Source of the DNA: Paludibacteraceae bacterium
GTDB taxonomy: Bacteria; Bacteroidota; Bacteroidia; Bacteroidales; Paludibacteraceae
Reading direction: 5' to 3'
Assembly: GCA_947471245.1 (NCBI GenBank)
Contig: CANIXM010000020.1
Coordinates: 1-12,682 of the forward strand
Length of the DNA: 12,682 nucleotides
This document shows positions 6,552 through 12,682 of the stretch, in pieces (the first letter of the stretch is position 1; the number at the start of each line of letters is the position of its first letter). A program made the position numbers and the translations under genes. A model generated the notes under the pieces. The model saw only the letters and a program-made list of their open reading frames with translations, did not search any database and was not told the DNA's origin.

Positions 6552-6734
6552 TGGTGAATGTTGAAACACATGTTAATTTTACAGACTTCAATTACCAATG
6601 CAGTCATGAGGATTGAGGTGTTTGTTACATTGTTGATTATAGAGGAGTTATCATGTTAGATTACCCTAAGATTTTATTTAAACACTGATGTTTATATAAC
6701 TAACTTTCAACATTAGCAGTTTGTTGCTCGTTTT
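6552..6734 (+). other. Foldable segment before coaBC: structured 5' leader or small RNA candidate
   Basis: This is the main part of the 384-base gap between rpoZ and coaBC. AATGTTGAAA (6557-6566) is perfectly complementary to TTTCAACATT (6705-6714) and could close a ~158-base structure. Inside it, ACTTCAAT (6585-6592) pairs with ATTGAGGT (6612-6619), with CC/GG and ATG/CAT pairs stacked further inside around a CAGT loop. TAAACA (6679-6684) pairs with TGTTTA (6689-6694) around CTGA. At the end, AGCAG-TTTG-TTGCT (6715-6728) is followed by CGTTTT, like a weak terminator. The segment contains only one modest open frame (ATG at 6558, 33 codons, no recognisable product). The size and closed ends recall 6S-type RNAs, but no conserved 6S feature can be confirmed. 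A plain leader of coaBC is equally possible. Confidence 0.25.
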
Positions 6735-6748
6735 ATAAATTTTCATTT

Positions 6749-7945
6749 ATGCTTAAAGGTAAAAAAATATTATTAGCTGTCACAGGTAGCATCGCTGCTT
6801 ACAAGGCTGCTACACTTATCCGACTTTTAGTTAAAGAGGGAGCTGAAGTTCAAGTCTTGATGACTGCTTTAGCCAAAGAATTTATTAGCCCACTTACATT
6901 GGCTACACTGTCCAAACGTCCTATTTTAGTTGATTTTTTTGATCCTACTAATGGAAACTGGAACAGCCATGTGAATCTTGGCATGTGGGCGGATGTATAT
7001 CTGGTAGCCCCAGCCACGGCCAATACGATTGGTAAAATGGCAAATGGAATTGCCGATAATTTAGTGTTGACAAGCTACCTTTCTGCTAAGTGTCCGGTGT
7101 TGGTGGCACCCGCCATGGATTTAGATATGTTTGCTCATCAGGCTCATCTTCGTAACTTGGAGTTGCTCAAGTCAGTTGGAAACATTATTATCGAACCAGC
7201 AAGTGGTGAGTTGGCCAGTGGATTGGAAGGAAAGGGTAGGATGGAAGAGCCCGAAAATATTGTTCGTTTTTTAAATGATTTTTTCACTCCTAAATTATTG
7301 GCTGGAAAAAAAATTCTAATTACAGCAGGTCCCACATACGAAAGGATAGACCCTGTACGTTTTGTAGGCAATTATTCGTCAGGAAAAATGGGATTTGCAC
7401 TTGCAGAAGTTTGTGCTCGAATGGGTGCTGAAGTAGTATTAATAGCTGGACCTGTGATGTTGAAGACGCAGCACGTGAATATTCATCGCATTGATGTGGA
7501 ATCGGCCTCTCAGATGTATGAAAAGGCGGTATCTGAATTTGAAACCTGTGATGGCGCTATTCTTTGTGCTGCAGTGGCTGATTTCACTCCAACTCAAAGC
7601 ATGGACTCGAAGATGAAACGTGAAAAATCGAATCTGCAAATAGAGTTAACACCTACTAAAGATATTGCAGCTCAGCTAGGTGAGGTGAAGCTTAAAGATC
7701 AGTTTTTAGTAGGTTTTGCACTCGAAACAGATAACGAACAAGCCAATGCATTGTCCAAGATGTCACGAAAAAATCTTGATTTTATCGTGCTCAATTCGCT
7801 TAATGATGCCAATACTGGTTTTGGGTTTGATACGAATAAAATTAGTATTTTGCATAAAGATGGAATGGTAAAATATTTCGAACTGAAAAGTAAAATGGCT
7901 GTTGCACAAGATATTGTAGAAGAAATTGTTCATCATATAAAATGA
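6749..7945 (+). CDS. coaBC: Bifunctional phosphopantothenoylcysteine decarboxylase / phosphopantothenate-cysteine ligase
   Basis: The 398-residue protein has both halves of the CoaBC (Dfp) enzyme, which makes 4'-phosphopantetheine for coenzyme A. The CoaC half (1-180) begins KKILLAVTGSIAAYKA and has the FMN-binding flavoprotein fold. Active-site His74 lies in SHVNLGMWAD, followed by APATANTIGKMANGIADNL (87-105), APAMDLDM (120-127) and the flap ELASGLEGKGRM (154-165). The CoaB half (186-398) has ILITAGPTYERIDPVR (189-204), NYSSGKMG (208-215), AAVADF (274-279), KMKREK (288-293) and GFALET (322-327), matching the CTP- and cysteine-dependent ligase. Compared with E. coli, the PAMN Asn is Asp124 and the flap Cys is Ser157; both changes may be usual in this phylum. 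The DUF4835 gene starts 4 bases after the stop, so the two are surely co-transcribed. Confidence 0.93.
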   Translation: MLKGKKILLAVTGSIAAYKAATLIRLLVKEGAEVQVLMTALAKEFISPLTLATLSKRPILVDFFDPTNGNWNSHVNLGMWADVYLVAPATANTIGKMANGIADNLVLTSYLSAKCPVLVAPAMDLDMFAHQAHLRNLELLKSVGNIIIEPASGELASGLEGKGRMEEPENIVRFLNDFFTPKLLAGKKILITAGPTYERIDPVRFVGNYSSGKMGFALAEVCARMGAEVVLIAGPVMLKTQHVNIHRIDVESASQMYEKAVSEFETCDGAILCAAVADFTPTQSMDSKMKREKSNLQIELTPTKDIAAQLGEVKLKDQFLVGFALETDNEQANALSKMSRKNLDFIVLNSLNDANTGFGFDTNKISILHKDGMVKYFELKSKMAVAQDIVEEIVHHIK

Positions 7946-7949
7946 GTTT

Positions 7950-8867
7950 ATGAAGATTTTTGTTGTAGTCACTTTTTGTTTTATCACATTTCTTTCTGCC
8001 AGATCACAGGAACTTAATTGTGTAATTACCATAAATTCAGACCAAGTAGAATCGGCTAGTGCTAATAAATCATTGTTCACAACCCTTACCAAGTCAATGA
8101 TGGAATTTATGAATAATCGTAGGTGGACGGAAATGTCCTATGCTAGTTCTGAACGCATAGAGTGCAACATCAACATGGTGGTTAAAAAAGTTGATGGCGA
8201 TGTGATTACTGCAGATTTACAAGTTCAAGCCAGACGACCTGTGTTCGGGGCCAACTATAAATCTACGTTGTTTAATTATAAAGATAATTATTTTTCTTTC
8301 AAATACAAGGAGTTAGATCAGTTAGAAATGAATGGTCCCAACAATTTTTCTTCCAATCTTACTGCCGTGCTAGCATTTTATGCATATATAGTCATTGGAT
8401 ATGATATGGATTCGTTTTCCCGAATAGGTGGTTCACCCTATTTTAGCTTGGCTGAAGGCATCGTTAATGCTTCGCAAGGTACTGACGGTTATAATGACGG
8501 TGGGTGGGAAGCTTCATTCAAGAATACCAAAAATCGCTATGCGCTAATTAACAACCTCAATGATGAAGCGTTTAAAAAGTTTAGAAATTTCTTTTATGAA
8601 TATCATCGATTGGGATTGGATGAGATGACTTACAATGCCGAGAATGCTCGGGCCCGTATTGCTGCTGGTTTGCCTTTGTTGAGAGAAGCCAACAGGGCTA
8701 GACCTTCGTCTATTGTGATTTTGACTTTTTTTGATGCAAAAGACGATGAGTTGATTAATATTTTTACCAAAGCTTCAACAAAAGAAAAAGCCGATGCGTT
8801 AGAAATATTGAATGATATTAATCCAACAAAATCAACTCGTTACGAGCAGATTAATAAAACTCAATAA
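7950..8867 (+). CDS. DUF4835 family exported protein
   Basis: The product has 305 residues with a clear Sec signal peptide (1-19, MKIFVVVTFCFITFLSARS, likely cut before QELNC). It matches the family I know as DUF4835: the mature start QELNCVITINSDQV, MEFMNNRRWT (51-60), ERIECNI (68-74), ARRPVFGANY (94-103), SNLTAVLAFYAYIVIGYDMDSF (135-156), GGSPYF (160-165), NRYALINNLN (195-204) and EYHRLGLDEM (217-226). The family is nearly restricted to Bacteroidota and sits between coaBC and recN. I recall that some databases call it PorD and link it to type IX secretion, but I cannot confirm that here, and nothing else in the window is a type IX component. The location is periplasm or envelope; the molecular function is unknown. 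recN begins one base after the stop codon. Confidence 0.8.
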   Translation: MKIFVVVTFCFITFLSARSQELNCVITINSDQVESASANKSLFTTLTKSMMEFMNNRRWTEMSYASSERIECNINMVVKKVDGDVITADLQVQARRPVFGANYKSTLFNYKDNYFSFKYKELDQLEMNGPNNFSSNLTAVLAFYAYIVIGYDMDSFSRIGGSPYFSLAEGIVNASQGTDGYNDGGWEASFKNTKNRYALINNLNDEAFKKFRNFFYEYHRLGLDEMTYNAENARARIAAGLPLLREANRARPSSIVILTFFDAKDDELINIFTKASTKEKADALEILNDINPTKSTRYEQINKTQ

Positions 8868-8868
8868 G

Positions 8869-10539
8869 ATGCTAAAGTCCATTTATATATCCAATTATGC
8901 ATTAATATCCGAGTTGAAAATTGATTTTCAATCCGGATTTTCTGTTATTACAGGTGAAACAGGTGCTGGAAAATCCATCATAATTGGTGCATTGTCTTTA
9001 ATAATGGGGCAGCGTGCCGATTCTAAATCTATTAAGATAGATGCTGATAAATGTATAATAGAAGCTGAATTTGATATTTCTAACTATCGCCATCTTTCAG
9101 AATTTTTCGTTCAAAATGATCTTGAAAATGATGAAAAAACGTGCATAATCCGCCGGGAACTTACGAATGGTGGAAAGTCACGTGCTTTTATAAACGATAC
9201 TCCTGTTAGTTTAAATCATATCAGAGTTTTGTCGGACAGGCTGATAGATATACACTCACAGCATGAAAATTTACTGCTGTCCAACGATACTTTTCAGTTG
9301 GAGGTAGTCGATACCATTGCTGAGAATGGTTCTCAGTTAATGGCATATCAACAAAGTTTTGATCATTGGCGCACGCTTCATTCTGAACTTAAACGACTTC
9401 AATCTCTTGCCGCAAAACAAACAATAGATATCGATTATATTCAGTTTCAGTACAATCAACTTGTGGAGGCCAATCTAGTGGACGGTGAACAGGAAGAACT
9501 CGAGCTAGAACAGGATACGCTCAGTCACGCTGAGGAGATTAAGTCTGGTCTGCTCAAGTCTGTACAACTTCTTGACGATGAAAATGCCTCACTCTCTCAA
9601 CTCAAAGAGAGCATCAATTCACTATCGCATATCAAATCTTATATTGCCGAAGGCGAAAATTGGTATGAGCGGATGCAATCAGCCCAAATAGAATTAAAGG
9701 ACATTGTCAGTGAGATGGCACAGCGAGAGCAACGTGTGGAATATAATCCTACACGCATGGAGTGGGTGGAGAATCGTCTGAGTGACATTTTTTCATTACA
9801 AAAAAAATATAAGTTATCATCAGTGGCCGAATTGATAAACCTCAGAGATGAGTTTGCCGAGACTTTACACAGAATTGACTCATTTGAAGATGATTTAAAT
9901 GCCCTGAAAATTCAAATTGACGAGGCTTTTACTGTACTGACTAAGAATTCAAAACTGTTAACCAATAGCAGAACAGCAGCAGTCCTACCTATTGAGAAAT
10001 ATTTAATAGACCAACTCACTAAACTTGGAATGCCAAATATTCAGTTTTCCGTGGCTATGAATGAATTGGAAGATTATGTAGAAAACGGACGAAATGAAGT
10101 GCAGTTTCTTTTCTCAGCCAATAAAAACCGTGATTTACAACCTGTTGCACAAATAGCATCGGGTGGAGAAGTGTCCCGCTTGATGCTTGCCATCAAGTCA
10201 ATGATAGCCCATAAGTCTGACCTACCCACTATTATTTTTGATGAAATTGATACTGGTGTTTCTGGAGAAATAGCACATAAAATGGGCGAAATAATGCAAG
10301 CCATGTGTACTGACATGCAAGTAATCACCATCACACATCTTCCTCAGATAGCAGCCAAAGGTACTTCACACTTCAAAGTGTACAAAGATGACTCTGGCAA
10401 AGCAACTGAAACTCACATCAAACGACTCACGACCTCCGAACGCCTCACAGAACTTGCACAAATGCTCAGTGGAAAAAATATTACTGAAGGAGCTTTGCAA
10501 AATGCCAAGGAACTGATGGGGAACGATGTGCTTTCATAG
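8869..10539 (+). CDS. recN: DNA repair protein RecN
   Basis: The ATG at 8869 gives 556 residues and the usual RecN N-terminus MLKSIYISNYALI. An in-frame upstream ATG at 8812 would overlap the previous gene by 56 bases and add a tail unlike the family, so I reject it. RecN is an SMC-like ATPase recruited to double-strand breaks. Walker A is GETGAGKS (29-36). A conserved IDIHSQHENLLL (126-137) follows. The middle (about 150-385) is a long, charged, heptad-like coiled coil. Then come the ABC signature ASGGEVSR (430-437), Walker B TIIFDEID with Asp458 and Glu459, the D-loop TGVSGE, and the switch His490 in ITHLPQIA. All nucleotide-binding residues appear intact. The gene is the last of the coaBC-DUF4835-recN operon and is followed by a strong terminator. 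No LexA-type operator is evident nearby. Confidence 0.93.
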   Translation: MLKSIYISNYALISELKIDFQSGFSVITGETGAGKSIIIGALSLIMGQRADSKSIKIDADKCIIEAEFDISNYRHLSEFFVQNDLENDEKTCIIRRELTNGGKSRAFINDTPVSLNHIRVLSDRLIDIHSQHENLLLSNDTFQLEVVDTIAENGSQLMAYQQSFDHWRTLHSELKRLQSLAAKQTIDIDYIQFQYNQLVEANLVDGEQEELELEQDTLSHAEEIKSGLLKSVQLLDDENASLSQLKESINSLSHIKSYIAEGENWYERMQSAQIELKDIVSEMAQREQRVEYNPTRMEWVENRLSDIFSLQKKYKLSSVAELINLRDEFAETLHRIDSFEDDLNALKIQIDEAFTVLTKNSKLLTNSRTAAVLPIEKYLIDQLTKLGMPNIQFSVAMNELEDYVENGRNEVQFLFSANKNRDLQPVAQIASGGEVSRLMLAIKSMIAHKSDLPTIIFDEIDTGVSGEIAHKMGEIMQAMCTDMQVITITHLPQIAAKGTSHFKVYKDDSGKATETHIKRLTTSERLTELAQMLSGKNITEGALQNAKELMGNDVLS

Positions 10540-10579
10540 ATCAATTAATAGACCATAAACAATCACTTATATCGCAGAG

Positions 10580-10612
10580 AAAAAAGTAAGGTAACTCGCC
10601 TTGCTTTTTTTT
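10580..10612 (+). terminator. Intrinsic terminator after recN
   Basis: The 12-base arm AAAAAAGTAAGG (10580-10591) pairs with CCTTGCTTTTTT (10599-10610) with a single G-U wobble around the loop TAACTCG. An uninterrupted T-run follows. It lies 40 bases after the recN stop, between convergent genes, and its A/T-tracts would let it work in both directions. Confidence 0.85.
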
Positions 10613-10764
10613 ATGTTATAAATCGAAAGGTCATTCCAACCGCTTTGTAATGTTCCATGTGTTTTAATTGATTCTTGTGTGGTTTACTCACCTTATTGGT
10701 TTAGTGCCAGTTTTTGTCATACAAATCGAAAGTTTGTCAAAGTTTATTTGTCGTGCTCGTATCC

Positions 10765-10779
10765 TGAACCAATGGTTCA
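10765..10779 (-). repeat. Short inverted repeat just after the response regulator gene
   Basis: TGAACC and GGTTCA form a perfect 6-base inverted repeat with a 3-base spacer, starting 3 bases past the stop of the minus-strand regulator gene. No T-run follows on the minus strand, so it is not a standard terminator; it may simply be a 3' hairpin. Apart from this and the recN terminator I see nothing in 10540-10782. Confidence 0.3.
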
Positions 10780-10782
10780 CGT

Positions 10783-11553
10783 TCAGCGGTCCAACCATTT
10801 TCTGAATTCGGGTGTCCGTGCTGAGCTGATTAGTGTATCTTCGGAGGGTAGTGGATGGATGGTGATTTTGATTCTGCTCTTGGATAGGATGTTGATTTTC
10901 ATAATACTTTGGAAGGATACAATGTAGTTTCGGTTGATTCTAAAATAGTCCATGGGAGAAACCAAGTCTTCTACTTTGTCTAATGAATAATCCAATGGGT
11001 AACACTTTCCAGTGCTGGTTACCAGAAAACTAGATTTTTCTATCGAATAAAAATAGGCAATTTCCGAAGTAGGGATGGAATCAAGATGCTCGCCTACATA
11101 CACAAGAAATCGTTGTTTGTATGCTTTCTTCTCGCTATTCATCTGTTCTATCAACGCGCTCCAGTCAGGTGCCATTTCATTGTTTCTGACTCTTCTGAAT
11201 TTCTCAATACTTTTTTGAAGCTTCTCTTTATTGATGGGTTTTAAGATGTAATCGATGCTGTTTTGTTCAAAAGCACGAATTGCATACTCGTCATAAGCTG
11301 TGGTAAAGATGATGGGGCAGGGGATGGAAATTTGATTGAAAATGTCGAAGCTCAGTCCGTCGCCCAGCTGGATGTCCAAAAATACCAAGTCAGGCATTGG
11401 ATGGTTGGAAAAATATTGTACGCTGGATTCGATACTGTCACATCGGGATGTAATGTTGAAATCCGGAGCCAGTTCCGCTAGCATTTTTTCCAATCGCTGT
11501 GCGGCTGGCTGTTCGTCTTCGATGAGTAATACCTTTACCATTTTGCTTTGCAT
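10783..11553 (-). CDS. LytTR-family response regulator (LytR/AlgR type)
   Basis: The protein is 256 residues. The receiver domain (about 5-125) has the acidic pair Glu12/Asp13 in LLIEDEQPA, phosphoacceptor Asp60 in DLVFLDIQLGDG, Thr84/Thr85 in FTTAYDEYAI, and the Lys105-Pro106 switch in YILKPI. The LytTR DNA-binding domain follows (about 145-250), with RFLVYVGEH, IAYFYSIEKSSFLVT, YPLDYSLDKVEDLV, and MDYFRINRNYIVS (201-213). It ends in the family's common tail, RTPEFRKWL. The ATG at 11553 lies four bases past the stop of the oxidoreductase gene, so translation is probably coupled. The ATG at 11541 (MVKVLLIEDE) is an equally good start by alignment with relatives. It is the expected partner of the LytS-type kinase encoded at the right edge. 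Its target genes are not visible here. Confidence 0.9.
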   Translation of the reverse strand: MQSKMVKVLLIEDEQPAAQRLEKMLAELAPDFNITSRCDSIESSVQYFSNHPMPDLVFLDIQLGDGLSFDIFNQISIPCPIIFTTAYDEYAIRAFEQNSIDYILKPINKEKLQKSIEKFRRVRNNEMAPDWSALIEQMNSEKKAYKQRFLVYVGEHLDSIPTSEIAYFYSIEKSSFLVTSTGKCYPLDYSLDKVEDLVSPMDYFRINRNYIVSFQSIMKINILSKSRIKITIHPLPSEDTLISSARTPEFRKWLDR

Positions 11554-11557
11554 TACA

Positions 11558-12136
11558 TTACTTTAACTTGATACCCATTACCTTGGTTTTTTCCAACCAT
11601 TTGGCTCTATCCGCTTCTTTGGAGTTCCGAATGGGACCGAAGTAGGTTACTTTTACTTTATTAATACCACAAAATACAAGGATACAGACTTTTAATTGAT
11701 TGACACTGGCATTGGAGTTTACCAGTTTGTAAAACCAACTTGGAGTATCCAATGTGGTGATGATATGTGCTGTTTTCCCCTTGAAATGTTTGTCACACCA
11801 CACCGAGTTTTCACGGTAACTGAATGCAATCCCGGGTAGAAATAATCTGTCAATGAATCCTTTGGTGATAGCAGGTAGTCCTCCCCACCAGACTGGGTGT
11901 ATCCATACCAGATGATCAGCCCATTTGATTTTTTCCAACGCTTCCAGTAAGTCTGGTTCCAATTCGGTTCGTTGTTGATAACCCTGAGCCAAATTAGGAT
12001 TAAATGCCAATTCCCCAATGGCTATATCTTTCACTTCTGCGCCCGCAGACACAGCTCCAGTTTGGTAAGCCTTAGCCAATGCAGCGTTATAGCTGTCTTT
12101 ATTCGGATGCCCATTAATGATTACAATTTTTTTCAT
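11558..12136 (-). CDS. Flavodoxin-fold NAD(P)H:quinone oxidoreductase-like protein
   Basis: The 192-residue product belongs to the Flavodoxin_2 group (NQO1, KefF, MdaB and YwrO-like). It opens with KKIVIINGHPNKDSYNAAL (2-20), where GHP and the Ser/Asn positions hold the FMN or FAD phosphate. The central WIHPVWWGGLPAITKGFIDR (78-97) is the family's flavin-contacting signature. LPGIAFSYRE (100-109), GKTAHIITTLDTP (120-132) and the late CGINKVKVTYFGPI (156-169) complete the fold. Such enzymes move two electrons from NAD(P)H to quinones or similar acceptors in the cytoplasm, avoiding semiquinone radicals. The acceptor cannot be read from the sequence. The gene sits between a sensor kinase and its likely response regulator, four bases from the latter, and has a candidate promoter of its own. 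A general redox-stress role is inference. Confidence 0.85.
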   Translation of the reverse strand: MKKIVIINGHPNKDSYNAALAKAYQTGAVSAGAEVKDIAIGELAFNPNLAQGYQQRTELEPDLLEALEKIKWADHLVWIHPVWWGGLPAITKGFIDRLFLPGIAFSYRENSVWCDKHFKGKTAHIITTLDTPSWFYKLVNSNASVNQLKVCILVFCGINKVKVTYFGPIRNSKEADRAKWLEKTKVMGIKLK

Positions 12137-12213
12137 AAATTATTGTTTTTTAATTTGTTGTGCTCGTTTCATATTTATTTATAATTAAGTATCCCCAATC
12201 CTCCGCCAGCTAC

Positions 12214-12244
12214 CAAAATAGAGAGAAGTTATTTTTTTGACAAA
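12214..12244 (-). promoter_or_regulatory. Candidate promoter for the oxidoreductase-regulator pair
   Basis: On the minus strand TTTG (12244-12241) is followed after 20 bases by TATTTTGG (12220-12213), close to the TAnnTTTG -7 element but one T short. Transcription would start near 12206 with a leader of about 70 bases. It lies directly after the kinase stop codon and would allow expression separate from the kinase. Confidence 0.3.
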
Positions 12245-12266
12245 TCAACATCCTGAATATTAATTC

Positions 12267-12682
12267 TTAATTCGCCAACAGTGGGATAGTCACTCTAAAT
12301 TCACTATCCGAAATATCAATCTTAACACTCTCACCCGTAACAAATCGGTACCTGCCTTCGATGTTTTTCAGTCCTTGTCCTGTGGTTTCTCCCACCTGCT
12401 TGCGTTGGAGATTATTGACCACTGTGATGCTTTTCCCATTGTTAAACACACGGATGTGTAGTGGGTGTTTCTCGGAAATGGTATTGTGCTTGATGCAATT
12501 ATCCACTAGCATTTGTAAAGTCAATGGCGGAATGGTCATCTGTAACGCAACTTTATCGATGTTTATTTCTATTTTTAGGTTGTCCTTAAAGCGCAGTTTC
12601 TGGAGGTAGTTGTATTTCTCCAAATAGCCCAATTCCTCAGCTAAACTTACCGCTTCACGCTCGTTGCTCAACAATACATAAC
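12267..12682 (-). CDS. LytS-type sensor histidine kinase, C-terminal part (5' end outside window)
   Basis: The frame stays open to the right edge, so about 138 C-terminal residues are present. The codon at 12674 is an internal TTG Leu, not a start. The fragment reads YVLLSNEREAVSLAEELGYLEKY, the region just after the phosphoacceptor-His helix of the His_kinase family (PF06580 type). Then come IPPLTLQMLVDNCIKHN, the N-box that binds Mg-ATP, and GQGLKNIEGRYRF, the G-box. It ends at VTIPLLAN. The sensor, membrane segments and catalytic His would be upstream, outside the window. Kinases of this type pair with LytTR regulators, and one lies two genes downstream. The 130-base gap to the oxidoreductase is unusually wide for a kinase-regulator operon. 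Confidence 0.88.
   Translation of the reverse strand, partial: YVLLSNEREAVSLAEELGYLEKYNYLQKLRFKDNLKIEINIDKVALQMTIPPLTLQMLVDNCIKHNTISEKHPLHIRVFNNGKSITVVNNLQRKQVGETTGQGLKNIEGRYRFVTGESVKIDISDSEFRVTIPLLAN

Noticed and set aside
6558..6659. A 33-codon open frame after the -7 element at 6538.
   Set aside because: The hydrophobic composition fits random T-rich sequence, the frame overlaps the predicted folds, and no family is recognisable.
8812..8868. An upstream in-frame ATG giving RecN 19 extra residues.
   Set aside because: It overlaps the DUF4835 gene, and the extension is unlike the RecN N-terminus, which starts cleanly at 8869.
10679..10927. A forward open frame of 82 codons over the end of the response regulator gene.
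   Set aside because: It lies mostly antisense to a well-supported gene and has no protein-like features.
12183..12231. A coding-like minus-strand stretch (LLSILVAGGGLGILNYK, then stop) between kinase and oxidoreductase.
   Set aside because: An in-frame stop immediately precedes it and no start or family can be recognised; a gene remnant is possible but unsupported.

Overview
The window looks like a chromosomal stretch from a member of the phylum Bacteroidota, most likely near the order Bacteroidales. It is AT-rich. It carries a BamD lipoprotein gene followed by the Bacteroidota-type RNA polymerase omega subunit, then coaBC, a DUF4835 gene and recN, which is a conserved gene order in this phylum. 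Several upstream regions contain the phylum's TAnnTTTG -7 promoter element rather than a sigma70 TATAAT box. No phage, insertion sequence, CRISPR array, tRNA or rRNA gene is visible.

Layout, left to right. (1) Positions 2-658 hold the 3' end of a PD40 beta-propeller gene that runs off the left edge. (2) Positions 734-3773 hold three forward genes: a YycJ-like metallo-beta-lactamase-fold hydrolase, a polyprenol-phosphate mannose synthase-like GT2 enzyme, and dihydroorotase. (3) Positions 3885-4934 hold a membrane-anchored ApbE flavin transferase. (4) Positions 5221-6364 hold bamD and rpoZ with their own -7 element, closed by a strong terminator. (5) Positions 6365-6748 are a 384-base region without a convincing gene; it holds the terminator, two promoter-like sites and a segment able to fold into a long closed structure. 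(6) Positions 6749-10539 hold the very tightly packed coaBC, DUF4835 and recN genes, ended by a clear hairpin terminator. (7) Positions 10783-12682 run on the minus strand: the end of a LytS-type sensor kinase, a flavodoxin-fold NAD(P)H:quinone oxidoreductase, and a LytTR response regulator.

Most of the genes are housekeeping: pyrimidine synthesis (PyrC), coenzyme A synthesis (CoaBC), outer-membrane assembly (BamD), transcription (omega), DNA repair (RecN), and flavinylation of exported proteins (ApbE). The minus-strand block looks like a two-component system with a redox enzyme placed between kinase and regulator.

I do not see a convincing undescribed system. The items most worth checking are the foldable 6552-6734 segment upstream of coaBC (leader or small RNA), the oxidoreductase between kinase and response regulator, and active-site departures in CoaC (Asn to Asp, Cys to Ser), PyrC (His to Gln) and ApbE (Thr to Cys). 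The CoaC and PyrC changes are probably typical of the clade. All family assignments are from motif recognition by eye; no database search was run.
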